A stretch of 64,000 nucleotides of DNA from Chelonoidis abingdonii (lineage: Eukaryota; Chordata; Testudines; Testudinidae), in NCBI RefSeq assembly GCF_003597395.2, contig NC_133770.1, positions 95,554,615-95,618,614 on the forward strand. Reading direction: 5' to 3'. The position numbers were made by a program, and so were the translations under genes. The notes below the pieces were generated by a model, which saw nothing but the letters and a program-made list of their open reading frames with translations, searched no databases and was not told where the DNA came from. This document shows, in pieces, positions 53,954-64,000 of this stretch; positions within the stretch are counted from its first letter, which is position 1, and the number at the start of each line of letters is the position of its first letter.

Positions 53954-56401
53954 AACGCAAAGAGGTTTTTTGTTCGGTAACAGGCCTGAATTGGTGCAAA
54001 GTCTTGCTCCATCATGCATCTCTGCCTGCGAGGGGAACTCCTCCTCCTCCTCCAGTCTGCTAGGTGACCAGCTTCCCTCTGCTGTTGGTTGTTACCCCCT
54101 CTCCCCACCTCTACTCCAAGTTGAGAACATGCTGGTAAGGAGGTGGAACACATCAGTGGTTAAGGCTAGGACAGGAAAACAAAATGGCACAGAGCCCAGA
54201 GCTGTTCCGTGCATGGAAGTGGTGTCAGAAGCTGAAAGGAAGCAATCAGGCAGGAGACATGAGTTTGGCAGTGAGGCTGAGGGGAGTTATTCTGGTGTTC
54301 ACTGAGGACTCCTAGGCAGGTGGGAGGACCCTGCCTGTGCTCAGGGGAGAGGAATGGAGGCAGCACTCTCTGTTTTGGTGTGTGTGTGGGGGGGAGATAC
54401 AGAGGGGTCAATGCTGTAAATGGCTTCACTTCACCATCAATGTACCTTGTGTCTGATTTAACAAGCCCTCTGGTGGGTGAGTGAAAGATATTACTGGAAC
54501 AGACTATTATCAGCCTATGAACATTTTATCTATAAAATATACATCCCTGAGGAAATTATTATTAGGGCAGATCCCCTCCAAAGTCAGTAGGCAGCCAAGT
54601 TAATGAAGTAACGGGGTTAGCTGCTATAACAGCTATAACATTGCATGCACGAGGCAAATCAGTCCACAAATCACTTACATCAGAATGTGGCAGGCAAGCT
54701 GCAGCTGTTATCTGACACCCTTGATAGCTTCCTAAGCACTGATGTGATGCCAGTGTTGTTCTCGAAGGGAGCTCCCACAAGCATCTCCTCACTCTGAGAT
54801 GCAATCTGGCAACAAGTTCCTTCTAATCAAAGTTATCAGCATCTTCCATATAATGTCAATCTAGCCCCCAGTACCTCTCATTTCCACCCTAGTTCCAATT
54901 CCTCTCACCCATTACCTCATGCACACAAGTGCACGCACACTTACATTGTAACAAACTGCAGCAGGCCACATGACTTGAACTTCCCCATAGCTTATTAGAT
55001 GTCCCCTTCTTCATATTCTAAACCCTCTTGGTAGCTCTCCCCACTTCCCCCTCCACCTTCCTCTAAGGAATGACTCCAGGGATAAAGAAAATGTGACTTG
55101 GGGTGGGGGAGTCCCCTGTTTGGGATGCCATCACAGCCTGCTCTCAGTTGGGACATGACAGACAGGTGCATCCACAGGCACTCCCTGCTCCCAAGTGGTG
55201 AAACCACAACTGAAGAGATGCCTTCAAAGTCTGTGGCTGCTTTACCCACTAGGGCACCAGCACAGCTTGGGAGGCAGTGCTTCCTGCAGTGGGCAGGGAA
55301 GGGTATGGAAGCTTTCAGTGACCCTTGAAATTCCTTTCTGCCAGCATATTCTGATGCTAAACCCCACCCCTGAGCTGCTCCCCTCTTATTTGATCCTCTT
55401 CCCCCTTCTCCTCCATGTGAAAAGCAGCAGGGGGAGCAAACAACTGAGAAATCAAGTGGAGCAAAGACTAACAGCTTTTTAACAAACCCCTTCCCGATCC
55501 CCTGTGAGGAAGAATTTTCCCTGAGGTAATTGTGACATAACTGCCTGCCTCAGGATTTCTTGCACCTCCCACTGAGGCATCTGATACTAGCAAAGATACT
55601 GGACCAAACAGGCCACCTACGATTGCAATTCCTAGGGACTACCCTGTTTCTGCTAACTCATGGCTGCAGCTGCTCTTGTCAAAAAAGTACATTATGGAAA
55701 TATTTAAGTGAACTGCAGTCTTCTGCTGCCCCTGAGCTTTACAATTATTTCTGTTCTCTAAAGCTGCAGGAATAGAACTGAGCCATACTGTTTACCCTTG
55801 CTTTACAAATTATTTAGTACAAGGCAAACTATCTGTCCAAATGAACTTCAATTCAGAATTTGGGAAACTGCCAATTGCTAAGACATTACCAACCTTGAAG
55901 AGTTGTATTGCCATTTAAGTCTTCCTGACCTGCTCCCCCCTTTTTAATGTAAATTAATATTTTGAATTATAGGACTATAAACGTGGGGGTTACAGATGTG
56001 TGTGTTTTCTCCCTTAAACATGAGGATTGTGGGTATCTTAACAGGACATTCAAATCCTGTATTTGGATGCACCAACTGGTATTTATATACATTTTACATT
56101 GTGATTGCAGAGCTCAAATGTGTGATATTCAGTGTGGAGGTCCTATTAAGGTGCCTGCATTTGAAAACTGGCCTTCTTATATTTATTATGCAAACATTTA
56201 ATTCGAGGTTCTTGCAACAAAAATCTCTTCCTAGCAAAGAAGTTTGCAGACTGCACCGCAGCGTCTCTCTTTCATTTTCTTTGTCCTGCACGAGTGAAAT
56301 CAGTTTAGGTTCCACTGGACAGCAAACAGAATACTAGATAAGACAGACAGCTGAAAGAGCCCTGGTGAGAAACCCACCTGCTGGAGGATGTCGCTCTGAG
56401 A
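53954..56401. other. Intron, nothing firmly recognised
   Basis: Somewhat GC-richer between 53990 and 54440 (a CTC repeat at 54036-54052, GTGTGTGTGTGGGGGGG at 54379-54394). Numerous short open frames (53970-54305, 54166-54429, 55098-55482 and others) lack any domain or splice context. No exon was identified. Confidence 0.35.
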
Positions 56402-56528
56402 TAGGGTGACCAGATGACCCGATTTTATAGAGACAGTCCTGATTTGGGTTTGTTTTTTTTCTTATATAGGCTCCTATTACTCTCCCACCCCCGTCCCGAT
56501 TTTTCACACTTGCTGTCTGGTCACCCTA
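56402..56528. mobile_element. TA-flanked MITE (GGGTGACCAG family), copy 2
   Basis: TAGGGTGACCAGATGACCCG at the left and GCTGTCTGGTCACCCTA at the right, with TA at both outer edges. The interior holds GATTTTATAGAGACAGTCCT and CCCACCCCCGTCCCGATTTT. Compared with 33942-34056 the interior is in the opposite orientation. Confidence 0.82.
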
Positions 56529-57948
56529 CTCAGACAATCTAAATATAGTGACTGGAAGCGTCAAAGAGTGCAGATGTCACGTTTCCATCTTACCAAAGAC
56601 ACTTTGGTGATTAGATTAGTGATTATAATTCAGTGCAAATGTGTACATGTACACATGGGAGAAAAATCTATTGTGTATGAGCAGATAGCTAGCTCCCTGA
56701 AGCTTTCTATATAGCTATGTATATCTAAACACAGCACCACAGAGAAAAAATCCATGCGATAAATTTATCACATTCACAATTTACCACTCACCTTTGACAT
56801 CACCACCTGCCCTCTGCCCTCTAATCCAACTCTCTTTGGGTTTATTCTAAAATCCCAAATCCACAAACAGCTACCAACAGCCTCTATTTTCTCCTATAAA
56901 GTTAACCTGACAATGTTTCTGCCTTCTCCCCTCAAATACAGCAGGCTCCTTTACTCCCATACATAAGTAAATAATCAAAGAAAACATTTACAAAACATGC
57001 TCATGTCCCAAGATGGGTAAAATTCAGTCTTGGGCTAGTTGCAGGTTGTCTAGGTAAAAAATAAAAAAGTATCACAGGTTTAAAGCTCCTTATCTCACAG
57101 TTCTGGAAGGCTGGAAACAGGAAGGTCAATGCCATAGGAAAAGGGAGATTCCTACCAGCTCCAGAACCCACACTATACTCACTTCAAACTATGCAGCATC
57201 ATGAGATGCTGACATTTAAAATGGGAATATTTTTAATGTAAAGATTGGTAGGTTATTCTTGGAGTTATTTTACATTTATTTGTTTTAATTTCTCTTTCCC
57301 TCTGATGCAACTGGACTCAAGGTACCCAAGGAAGCCTAGCTTTTTAGTCCCAATAAACTCTAGTTCATTCCTGAAATAGTTTTATCTAACATACATGCTC
57401 TGTTATAGTCACTACTTGGGAATAACCTGTGTAATTCACTTGTGGCTTTGCCACTGGTAGTGGGGCTATTCCAAACTCATTCTGACAACACTTTTATATC
57501 ACACCATCAAGTATCCCCTATGTATAACACATAGGTAGAGGAAAAGAAAGAAAGCTTATCTGTTCATTCATGGCTTTACCATTCCCGGGGGTACATCCTT
57601 AGTGTCATATAATGAAGACTAAAGTCCATGGCTAAAACCATTTTTATACTTTCAGGAGCACAGCAAGCATATTTCATAACTCTCTCAGTGTGCTCGAACA
57701 TTGCTGAACATGTAGTATGGGGGAGCATTTTTTGGCCTCATCTGCAGTCAGGAATCGGCCCAGTTAAGCCATCAGTGCCTAGTAATCGGTGTAATCTATG
57801 CTTAGGAGTCAATTGGTGCTTTTGGCTGCTAAGTGGACACAAGGGGAAGCTGAAGTTTGCACCAACTGAGCTAACTGGGGTTTAACACTGATTACAGGTA
57901 GAATAAATCTCAGTTAGTTCAGCTGGTGTGAACCCCTACTGTGGCCTC
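56529..57948. other. Intron, nothing recognised
   Basis: AT-rich, no element borders. Confidence 0.4.
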
Positions 57949-58085
57949 GTCTACATTAAGGATATGTCTACATATAACTCCTCTCCCCACCAAAAAAAAA
58001 AAAAAAAACCCACCGAGTTGGCTGACTTGGGCTCTTTAGACTCGCTGCCCTGGTTGTTTGTTCTGCTGTGTAGATGTACCACGGG
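57949..58085. mobile_element. Chelonian-type MITE fragment (TATGTCTACA...TGTGTAGATGTACC)
   Basis: GATATGTCTACATATAACTC at the left and TTCTGCTGTGTAGATGTACC at the right form inverted ends. The interior is CACCGAGTTGGCTGACTTGG, GCTCTTTAGACTCGCTGCC with a run of A. It resembles a turtle family with TATGTCTACACTGCAATT-type ends. The 148-codon plus frame here is a by-product. Confidence 0.5.
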
Positions 58086-59430
58086 GGTCATTGCTAACGC
58101 AGCTGCAGTACTGGCTGAATTGGGGTTATTACTGAATGCAGGCAAGGCTGTAGAACCTATAGGTAGTGTACTACTTGCATATGAGGCACTTTTCTTTCGA
58201 TCACATCAGCTCCCAGATAGGAGATGTGATAATATCAGTGCAAGGATGACAGCAGTGAAAATTCCATCTCCTTTGGTCAAGGTTAACTGCTTAACCCGTT
58301 TCCTGGCAGATGATAGTATAGAACCTTGCACACAGTTCAGTTCTGTAGAAAATAGCTTTCCTGATCACAGGTGAGCTATGCCAACCCCTTTTCACAGTAT
58401 TTTAAAGATGCAAGTAGCTTCTGTTTGATTAGAGAAACTCCGAAACAAACTACTGAAGTCCCACGGTGGTTTCACCATCCATCCCAATTATAGCATCAGG
58501 AGTAAAATCTCTCCTTCCTCACTGTCAGATAATGGGCAGGTTCAACTCCAGACCCTGAAGGAAAGCTGGTAAATATATTCATTACCAAACAACTTGGGAG
58601 GAAAAGGCACTGTTAAGAATATGCAGCCAGGCCATTCTGCCTGTTACTACAGACAAATTACCTACTTGTAATTTTGTCCCAAAAAATGGATGAAAGGGCT
58701 GCCACGCAGCAACAACATTTGTTTAATCATAGTCTCAGGAAAATTAAACACTCTTGGTGCCTGTGATAGATCTCCCCCTCCTCCCCATCCCTTGCTCTCT
58801 TCCCCAACCACAGTGCCAGAGCAGCTTTCCTCCTCTGCAGCACAGTGAAGAATGGAATACAAATGAATGTTTTAGACTCGATAAATCAATCTTGTTTTAC
58901 TCACTCTCGCTTCCTCTGCTACTTTCCCTTAGAGCTTTCATCCCCCTACTGTCCCCATCGCACACATACAAATATTGCTTTAGCTTGGCCAGAATGTTGT
59001 TTCCTTCCGCCTTTAGTACACAACAAAACAAATGAACCTCATCAATCTGAAGCTTCCCACAGTTACCTTATGCAGTCTGGGTACTACTACATCATCTGCC
59101 TTCATACTGGCGCCTCTCGTGAATTTGGCTCCCATTTGGGTACAGGGGATGGTTATTAATTGTACATCATATTCCTGCCCAGCCCCAAATAAGATTTTCT
59201 TAAAACAAAGCAAAACAAAAACAAAACAACCTTCAGCAGAGACTAATCAGGAAACACCTAATTTGCGAGCTCTCCCTATTTATAGGATGCATTCCATGGT
59301 GCAATATCCTCCTAGACAGGGACCTGCAAAGTATAATGACTGGTTAACCTGGTTGCAAAAACATTGTTAGCTGGTCCTCTCTATACAGTAAAACTACCAC
59401 AGTAGGATCTGGTTGTGTGCTGTATCCTTT
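58086..59430. other. Intron, nothing recognised
   Basis: Non-coding by eye; several short frames without motifs. Confidence 0.4.
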
Positions 59431-59889
59431 TGTAACCCACACACCTTCTGGGTGTGATGTTCTGTTCTATCTAGTGGCACTGAGACCACTTAAAGAGAGA
59501 GATAAAATGAGTCTGCTCTACAGCCTTAGCTAACAGGCAGCTGGCTTTTAGCTCATGCAGTAGAGGCTCATGCACTAAGCTCCAGACATCCCTGGTTCGA
59601 TCCCGCCTGCTGACAGCTGGGGTCTGTCGCCATTACAAGTTGGGGCTCATCTGGGATTACAACTGGGAAGTCTCTAAAGCTCAGGACATGCTTCCTCAGC
59701 TTGGGGAAGTATGTAACCCACACACCTCCTGGGTGTGGTGTTCTGTACCAGCTAGTAGCACTGAAACCACTTAAAGAGAGAGATAACATAAGTCTGCTAA
59801 CAGCCAGTTGACTTTTAGCTCATGCACTAAGCTCCAGAGGTCCCAGGTTCAATCCTGCCTGCTCACAACCAGGGTCTGTTGGCATTACA
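59431..59889 (+). mobile_element. Miniature LTR element (TRIM-like): LTR - 74 bp - LTR
   Basis: Two direct LTR-like repeats: 59431-59637 (207 bp) and 59712-59889 (178 bp, with internal deletion). Both start TGTAACCCACACACC and end (G/C)CATTACA, i.e. TG...CA. Only 74 bp separate them. Right after the first repeat (59641-59657) is TGGGGCTCATCTGGGAT, very like the TGGGGGCTCGTCCGGGAT primer-binding site for tRNA-Pro used by gammaretrovirus-like and ERV1 elements. Just before the second repeat is TTGGGGAAGT, a short polypurine-like tract. There is no coding capacity. A TSD is not obvious. Related copy: 53765-53953. Confidence 0.7.
59540..59614 (+). repeat. tRNA-like block within the LTR
   Basis: 75 nt. 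It has A-box-like TAGCTCATGCAGTAGAGG and B-box-like GGTTCGATCCC, with outer words GCTGGC / GCTGAC; in the copy at 53856-53930 the outer words GTTGG / CCGAC can pair. This is the length and box order of a tRNA gene, but a convincing anticodon arm was not found and the third copy (59712-59889) lacks the A-box part. It is not called a functional tRNA. Confidence 0.5.
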
Positions 59890-60977
59890 CTTGCTCATCA
59901 CTGACCCACCTTAAACACACACAGTTAGGAACTCTGAGTTAACCATGTCATGTGTGGAGTCCAGCTGTGAGCCGAGTCAACCCTTGTAAAACCTGGTTAC
60001 AAAAACTGAGTAAAAGGTTTTAGGATATGTGAGACATCACTGGTCATTCATTTTTTGCCAGGCATTATGGAAAAAAGAATTAATATGTTTTTATTAATCC
60101 AAACACAAAAAGCTGCTGTGTTTGGATGGATAGTGAAGCGAGAACTCATATTCGCAACTAATAAAAGAAAGGTTTTTTAGTTGTTGCTGCTTTTTGGAAG
60201 GAGGAGGCAGTGATTGATGAAGGACAGAAACTTGATAAATAGCTGTTCTCAGCTGATGCGGGGTATTCTGCATCAGATATTCTGGGTAATGCAGAAGCAA
60301 CCATCCCATCCATCTATCAACATCCTGTATCTCTTTTTCTAAAAATACAAAACTACTACTTCCCCTCATATAGCTGAGATTTAAATGAGAATGAAATATT
60401 ATTCAGAGAGGCCATGCTTATTTTTTGAGAGCTGAAAAACAGACTATGTACAACCATTTGAAAGTAATTCAAGTCTTGCGGAGTCCTTTAAACAGGAAAG
60501 GAAAGGAAAGGTCTATTGCAGTGCTTCATAGGCACCCTTGAATGTGTCAGAACACTGAACAGTGAAACATGATGCTCCATTATATTTCAAGCGTATTTTT
60601 GCCTCTAAAGGTGCAGGCAGTCCATGCAGGCCCTCTTAAGGCCTGATGGGGTGCTGCAGGTGTGCCCCATCTTAACTTCCCCAGGTTGGGGTGGCAACAG
60701 ATTCTCTCTCTCAGTCCAGGGGAAAGGGGAAACCGACACACACAAGCAAAGTAATATGTATTCTTTTAATAAGACTTCAATAAAGCTGCATGGTTGCTTC
60801 AGGAAAGGGAATAATTATGATAAATAGTTCATAAGGTCCCCCCGTCAGAACCCTGGTTCAGCTCCCAAACTTAAAGATCACAAAACAAAGCCTTTGGTTA
60901 GGATGGTGTCCTATAGCTGGAGAGAAAACCACCACCGACCACCACAGCCCACATGGTTTCTACTCCCCTCTCTCTGA
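59890..60977. other. Intron; probable unknown retroelement from about 60580
   Basis: 60580-60977 and 61255-61410 read like one sequence split by the MITE at 60978. The left part includes GGGGAAAGGGGAAACCGACA, CACACAAGCAAAG and ATTCTTTTAATAAGACTTCA, ATAAAGC; the right part includes GCTGTCCCAGCTGAAGGCTC, TGGCCTGTCCCTTAAAGGGC. The style is that of an LTR, but no ends were matched. A GGAAA repeat is at 60493-60512. Confidence 0.3.
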
Positions 60978-61254
60978 GGCTTGGTCTACACTACCAACTT
61001 ATGTCAGGATAACTACATTGCTCAGAGGTGTGGAAAATCCACACTCCTGAGTGATGCAATTACACCGCCCTAACTCCTAGTGCAGAGATGGCTTCTCCTG
61101 TTGACATAGCTACTGCTTCTCGAGGAGTAGGAGTACCTATTCAGACAGGAGAAGCTCTCCTGTCAGCAGTAGGTAGCATCTTCACGAAGGACTACAGTGG
61201 CGCAGCTGCACTGATGCAGCTGAGCCATTGCAGCGCTGTAAATGTAGACAAGCC
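60978..61254 (+). mobile_element. Chelonian-type palindrome-rich MITE (GTCTACAC family), copy 2
   Basis: GGCTTGGTCTACACTACC at the left, AATGTAGACAAGCC at the right. Internal opposed arms: GTGTGGAAAATCCACACTCC, CTTCTCCTGTTGACATAGCT / GGAGAAGCTCTCCTGTCAGC and GCGCAGCTGCACTGATGCAG, CTGAGCC. Flanks CTCTCTGA and CTCACTCA agree at 6 of 8, a possible hAT-like TSD. Same family as 37236-37521. Confidence 0.65.
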
Positions 61255-61465
61255 CTCACTCAGCTTCCTCTTCTTGTTTAGGGCAGAGCTGGGCCATTTT
61301 GTTTACATAACAGGCTGTCCCAGCTGAAGGCTCTGGCCTGTCCCTTAAAGGGCTGAAACATTCCTTCACACTGTCCCATTATTTTAGTAACTACTAGGAG
61401 CATCATGAGAACAGGAAACATTTGGCATTAATCACATTTCCATATATATCACAGTATGCTACACT
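61255..61465. other. Intron / right half of the split unknown repeat
   Basis: See the preceding entry on 60580-61410; nothing else was recognised. Confidence 0.3.
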
Positions 61466-61690
61466 ATGGGTATGTCTACACTGGGGGAAAAGAGAGTCTG
61501 TTCTTCACTTAGGTTAGCTAACTTGCTTTAGCTAACTCAGATTAAAATAACAGTGAAGACAGGCATGGCAACTCAGCTTTTAACTTGGTCTAGCAACTCA
61601 AATTCAGCTCCAGGCTCCCGTATGGGATTTAACTCAAGCTACTATCCCAAGTTGCCATGTCTTCACTGCTATTTTTACCTGAGTTAAGAA
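61466..61690. mobile_element. Chelonian-type MITE (GTATGTCTACACTGGGG...)
   Basis: Begins GGGTATGTCTACACTGGGG. AAAATAACAGTGAAGACAGG, CATGGCAACTCAG is mirrored by AGTTGCCATGTCTTCACTGC, TATTTTTACC. TTAGCTAACTTGC / CTTTAGCTAACTCAG lies between. No coding content. The right edge is approximate. Confidence 0.55.
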
Positions 61691-62370
61691 CATACTACTT
61701 ACATTTAACCATTGGCACTTATGGATCTTAATGATAGAAATATTTTTTTTATTTCAAATGTTTTGGGGATGCATATTTATTTTGCTGGTATCATCTGAGA
61801 TACTTGCAATAGAAAAACATTTCTGTTAAAGTAGAAGTGATTTTGTAACTTATTCAGAAAAGTGACTTTGCAAAAATGAGGCCCTAGGATTCCATATATA
61901 TTGTTCCTAGGGACTAGTGTTACAACGATATTTAGGCACCTAAAGATGCATATAGTATTTACAGAAGCACTTAAGCATATTAGGTACTTCACTCCCGTTG
62001 ATTCCCTTAATTGCAGTCCTGAAAACTCCACCTGGAATCTGAAAGTCAAACTGAGCTGTTTCTGAGTCATGCACAGCCAACAACTAATGTTCTGCAATCT
62101 GAATCTGGTTCTCCACTCTACTGATGATGTGCAAACATGAATAGAGTCAGTCTCACTCTCTCATAGTTATATGAACTCTGTATTGCTAAAAGGAGTAAAT
62201 AGAAAAAGGAGTACTAGAAAATAACATTAATAAATAAGAGGCTATGACACTAAATACACAGATATAGGCCCATTCAGTAAGGTGGTGCTAGTTTTAAATA
62301 TTCACTTTTCAGACTAGAACTGCACAAGCTCTAGCATTTTCTACTGTGAACATTATAATAAGGTGGCTAC
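61691..62370. other. Intron, nothing firm
   Basis: TATTTAGGCACCTAAAGATG...GCACTTAAGCATATTAGGTA, CTTCACTCCCGTTGATTCCC (61930-62010) resembles a decayed TTAGGCACCTAAA-class small palindrome. The rest is unassigned. Confidence 0.35.
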
Positions 62371-62439
62371 ATTTTCTGCTGGGGTAAATTAGCACATTGA
62401 ATACAATGGAGCTACACTAATTTACCCCAGCAGAAAATT
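62371..62439. mobile_element. Perfect-arm small palindrome (69 bp MITE)
   Basis: ATTTTCTGCTGGGGTAAATT(A) and its exact complement (T)AATTTACCCCAGCAGAAAAT flank a 27-bp centre that includes ATTGAATACAATGGAG. The 21-bp arms are identical by eye, so the element is either recent or under conversion. No TSD determined. Confidence 0.7.
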
Positions 62440-62865
62440 TTGTCCAGTTTGTGTTATGTGGGTGAGTTAAATGTTGGAATAGAATCTTATAGTTTGCATT
62501 GCTGTCAGAAGCCCCAGTTCCACTTTGTGCAACTACTGTGGGGAAACTCTATAAAACAGGGGCAGAAAATTATCCCATCTCTTTACACTCAATTTTAATG
62601 TTGCATGAAGCATAGCTTGTTGTAAGCAATGTTGTTTTCACTGAACCCTCTACATTTTGCTGTTTGCTTCTCATTGGGATGAATGTGGTGGGGAAGGCTG
62701 ACTTTATCCCTTTGCTGTTGTTACTGCGATTGTTTGGAGGTGGACGGTCTCCTGTGAGGCTACGTTAAAAGGATAGTGGTATATCACTTGGCATAGGAAA
62801 GATATTCTTTGTATAATCTCAAGTCCATAGTCTGCCCAACTGCTTGAGGAAGTAGAAGGGAGTAC
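62440..62865. other. Intron, nothing recognised
   Basis: Unassigned. Confidence 0.35.
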
Positions 62866-64000
62866 TGTCATAAACAGATAGCTAAGGGTTAACAAAGGGA
62901 ACCAAACACCTGACCAGAGGACCAATCAGGAAACCGGATTTTTAGAAGCTCAGAGGGATGGAATGTTTGGGTCTGGTTTTTTTTTTTCCCTTCTTGAAAT
63001 GTAAATTAACTAGAAGAACCAGTTTATTTGCATGTGTGTGTCTGCTGGGTACTTGATTCCCAATCGGAATTNNNNNNNNNNNNNNNNNNNNNNNNNNNNN
63101 NNNNNNNNNNNNNNNNNNNNNNNNNNNNNNNNNNNNNNNNNNNNNNNNNNNNNNNNNNNNNNNNNNNNNNNNNNNNNNNNNNNNNNNNNNNNNNNNNNNN
63201 NNNNNNNNNNNNNNNNNNNNNNNNNNNNNNNNNNNNNNNNNNNNNNNNNNNNNNNNNNNNNNNNNTCGTAAGCTAGCATGAACCCCTCTAAGCCTTAATT
63301 ACCAGCTTAGATCTGACTATCGGCTGCACCAGCCAGGAATTCCAGGTCGACTCCCTCTCTGGCTCCCAAAACCTGCTCTGGGGGACCCCCATCAGAGGCC
63401 CTGAGTCTTCACACCAAAGTGGAAAAACAAGCCGCCTGCCTTGTCTCTCTTTACTCAGTCCCCAGCTCCCCTCCTAGGTAATCCTGAAGCATACTGTCAC
63501 TTAACTCCTTGAATGCAAAACAGAGAGGGCATATTTACCATCCCCTCCTTCCTTCCCCTGAGGCTATTCAGATTCACCTAGTCAACGCAACACAAAGAGA
63601 TTTTTCCCCCTCCTTTGGTCCTTAGCCTTAACCAGGAAAAACTCAAACAGGTTTTTAAAAAAGAAAAGCTATATAAAAAGAAGAAAAAGACAAAATATTC
63701 TTCCTGTCATCAGGTTGACAAATAAGGGTCAATTACTTAAAAGAAAAACATGAATAAACAGCCTTAAGTTTAAAAGATATTCCAATTTAAAAACATTCCG
63801 CAGAAACACAACACATGTAATAAAAAACAGCCTAAATGTTTTTCTACCTTTGTACTCACAATTTGAAACTGAATGTTAGAAAGCTGAGATAGCAAGAATT
63901 CCTCTCATAGCTGAGAGCCAGACAAAAAAAAAAAAAATAATAAAAAAAAAAAAAAACAGACCCAAACATTCCATCCCTCTGAGCTTCTAAAAATCCGGTT
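62866..64000. mobile_element. Palindromic repeat element, incomplete (cut by gap and window end)
   Basis: Starts TGTCATAAACAGATAGCTAA, GGGTTAAC, a start I recognise from turtle repeats. The left arm 62932-62975 (AACCGGATTTTTAGAAGCTC...GGGTCTG) is perfectly inverted at 63957-64000, 44 of 44 bases by eye. A T-run after the left arm is matched by A-runs before the right arm (63926-63955). The part between, 63266-63956, includes CTCCCTCTCTGGCTCCCAAA and A/C-rich sequence with no coding frame. The remainder of the right arm must lie beyond the window. Class unknown. Confidence 0.65.
63072..63265. other. Assembly gap (194 N)
   Basis: A run of N. It falls inside the palindromic element, where assembly and sequencing commonly fail, so its real length is unknown. 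Confidence 0.98.

Noticed and set aside
58754..59370. Several plus-strand frames of 93-112 codons
   Set aside because: Overlapping, motif-free and in ordinary intron sequence.
59540..59614. A tRNA gene
   Set aside because: It has A- and B-box-like words and the right length, but no convincing anticodon arm. It recurs as part of LTR-like repeats, and the third copy lacks the A-box part.
63010..63279. Open frames through the N run
   Set aside because: They consist of unknown bases and are artefacts of the gap.
1..64000. CRISPR array, bacterial operon, rRNA or provirus
   Set aside because: No regularly spaced identical repeats, no ribosome-binding-site/gene clusters, no rRNA text and no intact gag-pol-env frames. 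The only retroviral-type signal is the primer-binding-like site of the miniature LTR element.

Overview
The window is vertebrate nuclear DNA, most likely from a turtle or another non-avian reptile. Two short exons on the minus strand (33286-33449 and 26405-26517) have clean splice sites and join in frame. They encode a stretch recognisable as ELMO1, the Rac-activating engulfment and motility adaptor that partners DOCK1. Nearly all the rest is ELMO1 intron filled with transposable elements. The reptile assignment is an inference from the repeat mix: CR1, L2/MIR-type CORE-SINEs, RTE, Penelope-like elements (PLEs), a DIRS retrotransposon, hAT transposons and several palindromic MITE families that I recognise from chelonian genomes. 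The species cannot be named from this.

Layout. 1-12.7 kb: downstream ELMO1 intron with a hAT element carrying an internal minisatellite (1216-2042), an L2/CR1-like LINE remnant (3010-3617), a TA-flanked Tigger-like element (4515-5548), MIR copies and an unexplained local duplication (9281-9419 and 9971-10118). 12.7-20.75 kb: a PLE with inverted ends, split by a DIRS element of about 6.1 kb on the minus strand. The DIRS copy has inverted terminal repeats, an internal complementary region, Gag fragments, RT/RNase H and a broken tyrosine recombinase. 20.75-26.4 kb: more intron with a second, truncated PLE that still shows a GIY-YIG endonuclease segment. 26.4-33.45 kb: the two exons and their intron, which holds CR1 pieces, a hAT element and an RTE remnant. 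33.45-64 kb: upstream intron with MITEs, a 1.66-kb inverted-duplication (foldback) hAT element, a CR1 3' region, a miniature LTR element (LTR, 74 bp, LTR) with a tRNA-Pro-like primer-binding site and tRNA-like boxes inside its LTR, and a palindromic element cut by an assembly gap and by the window end.

No intact host gene other than the ELMO1 exons was found. There is no bacterial-type feature, CRISPR array, rRNA or functional tRNA gene. Most open reading frames here are chance frames in GC-rich repeats or fragments of dead mobile elements. The most novel-looking objects are the miniature LTR element, the foldback hAT and the PLE/DIRS nest. All calls are by eye, with no alignment or database search.
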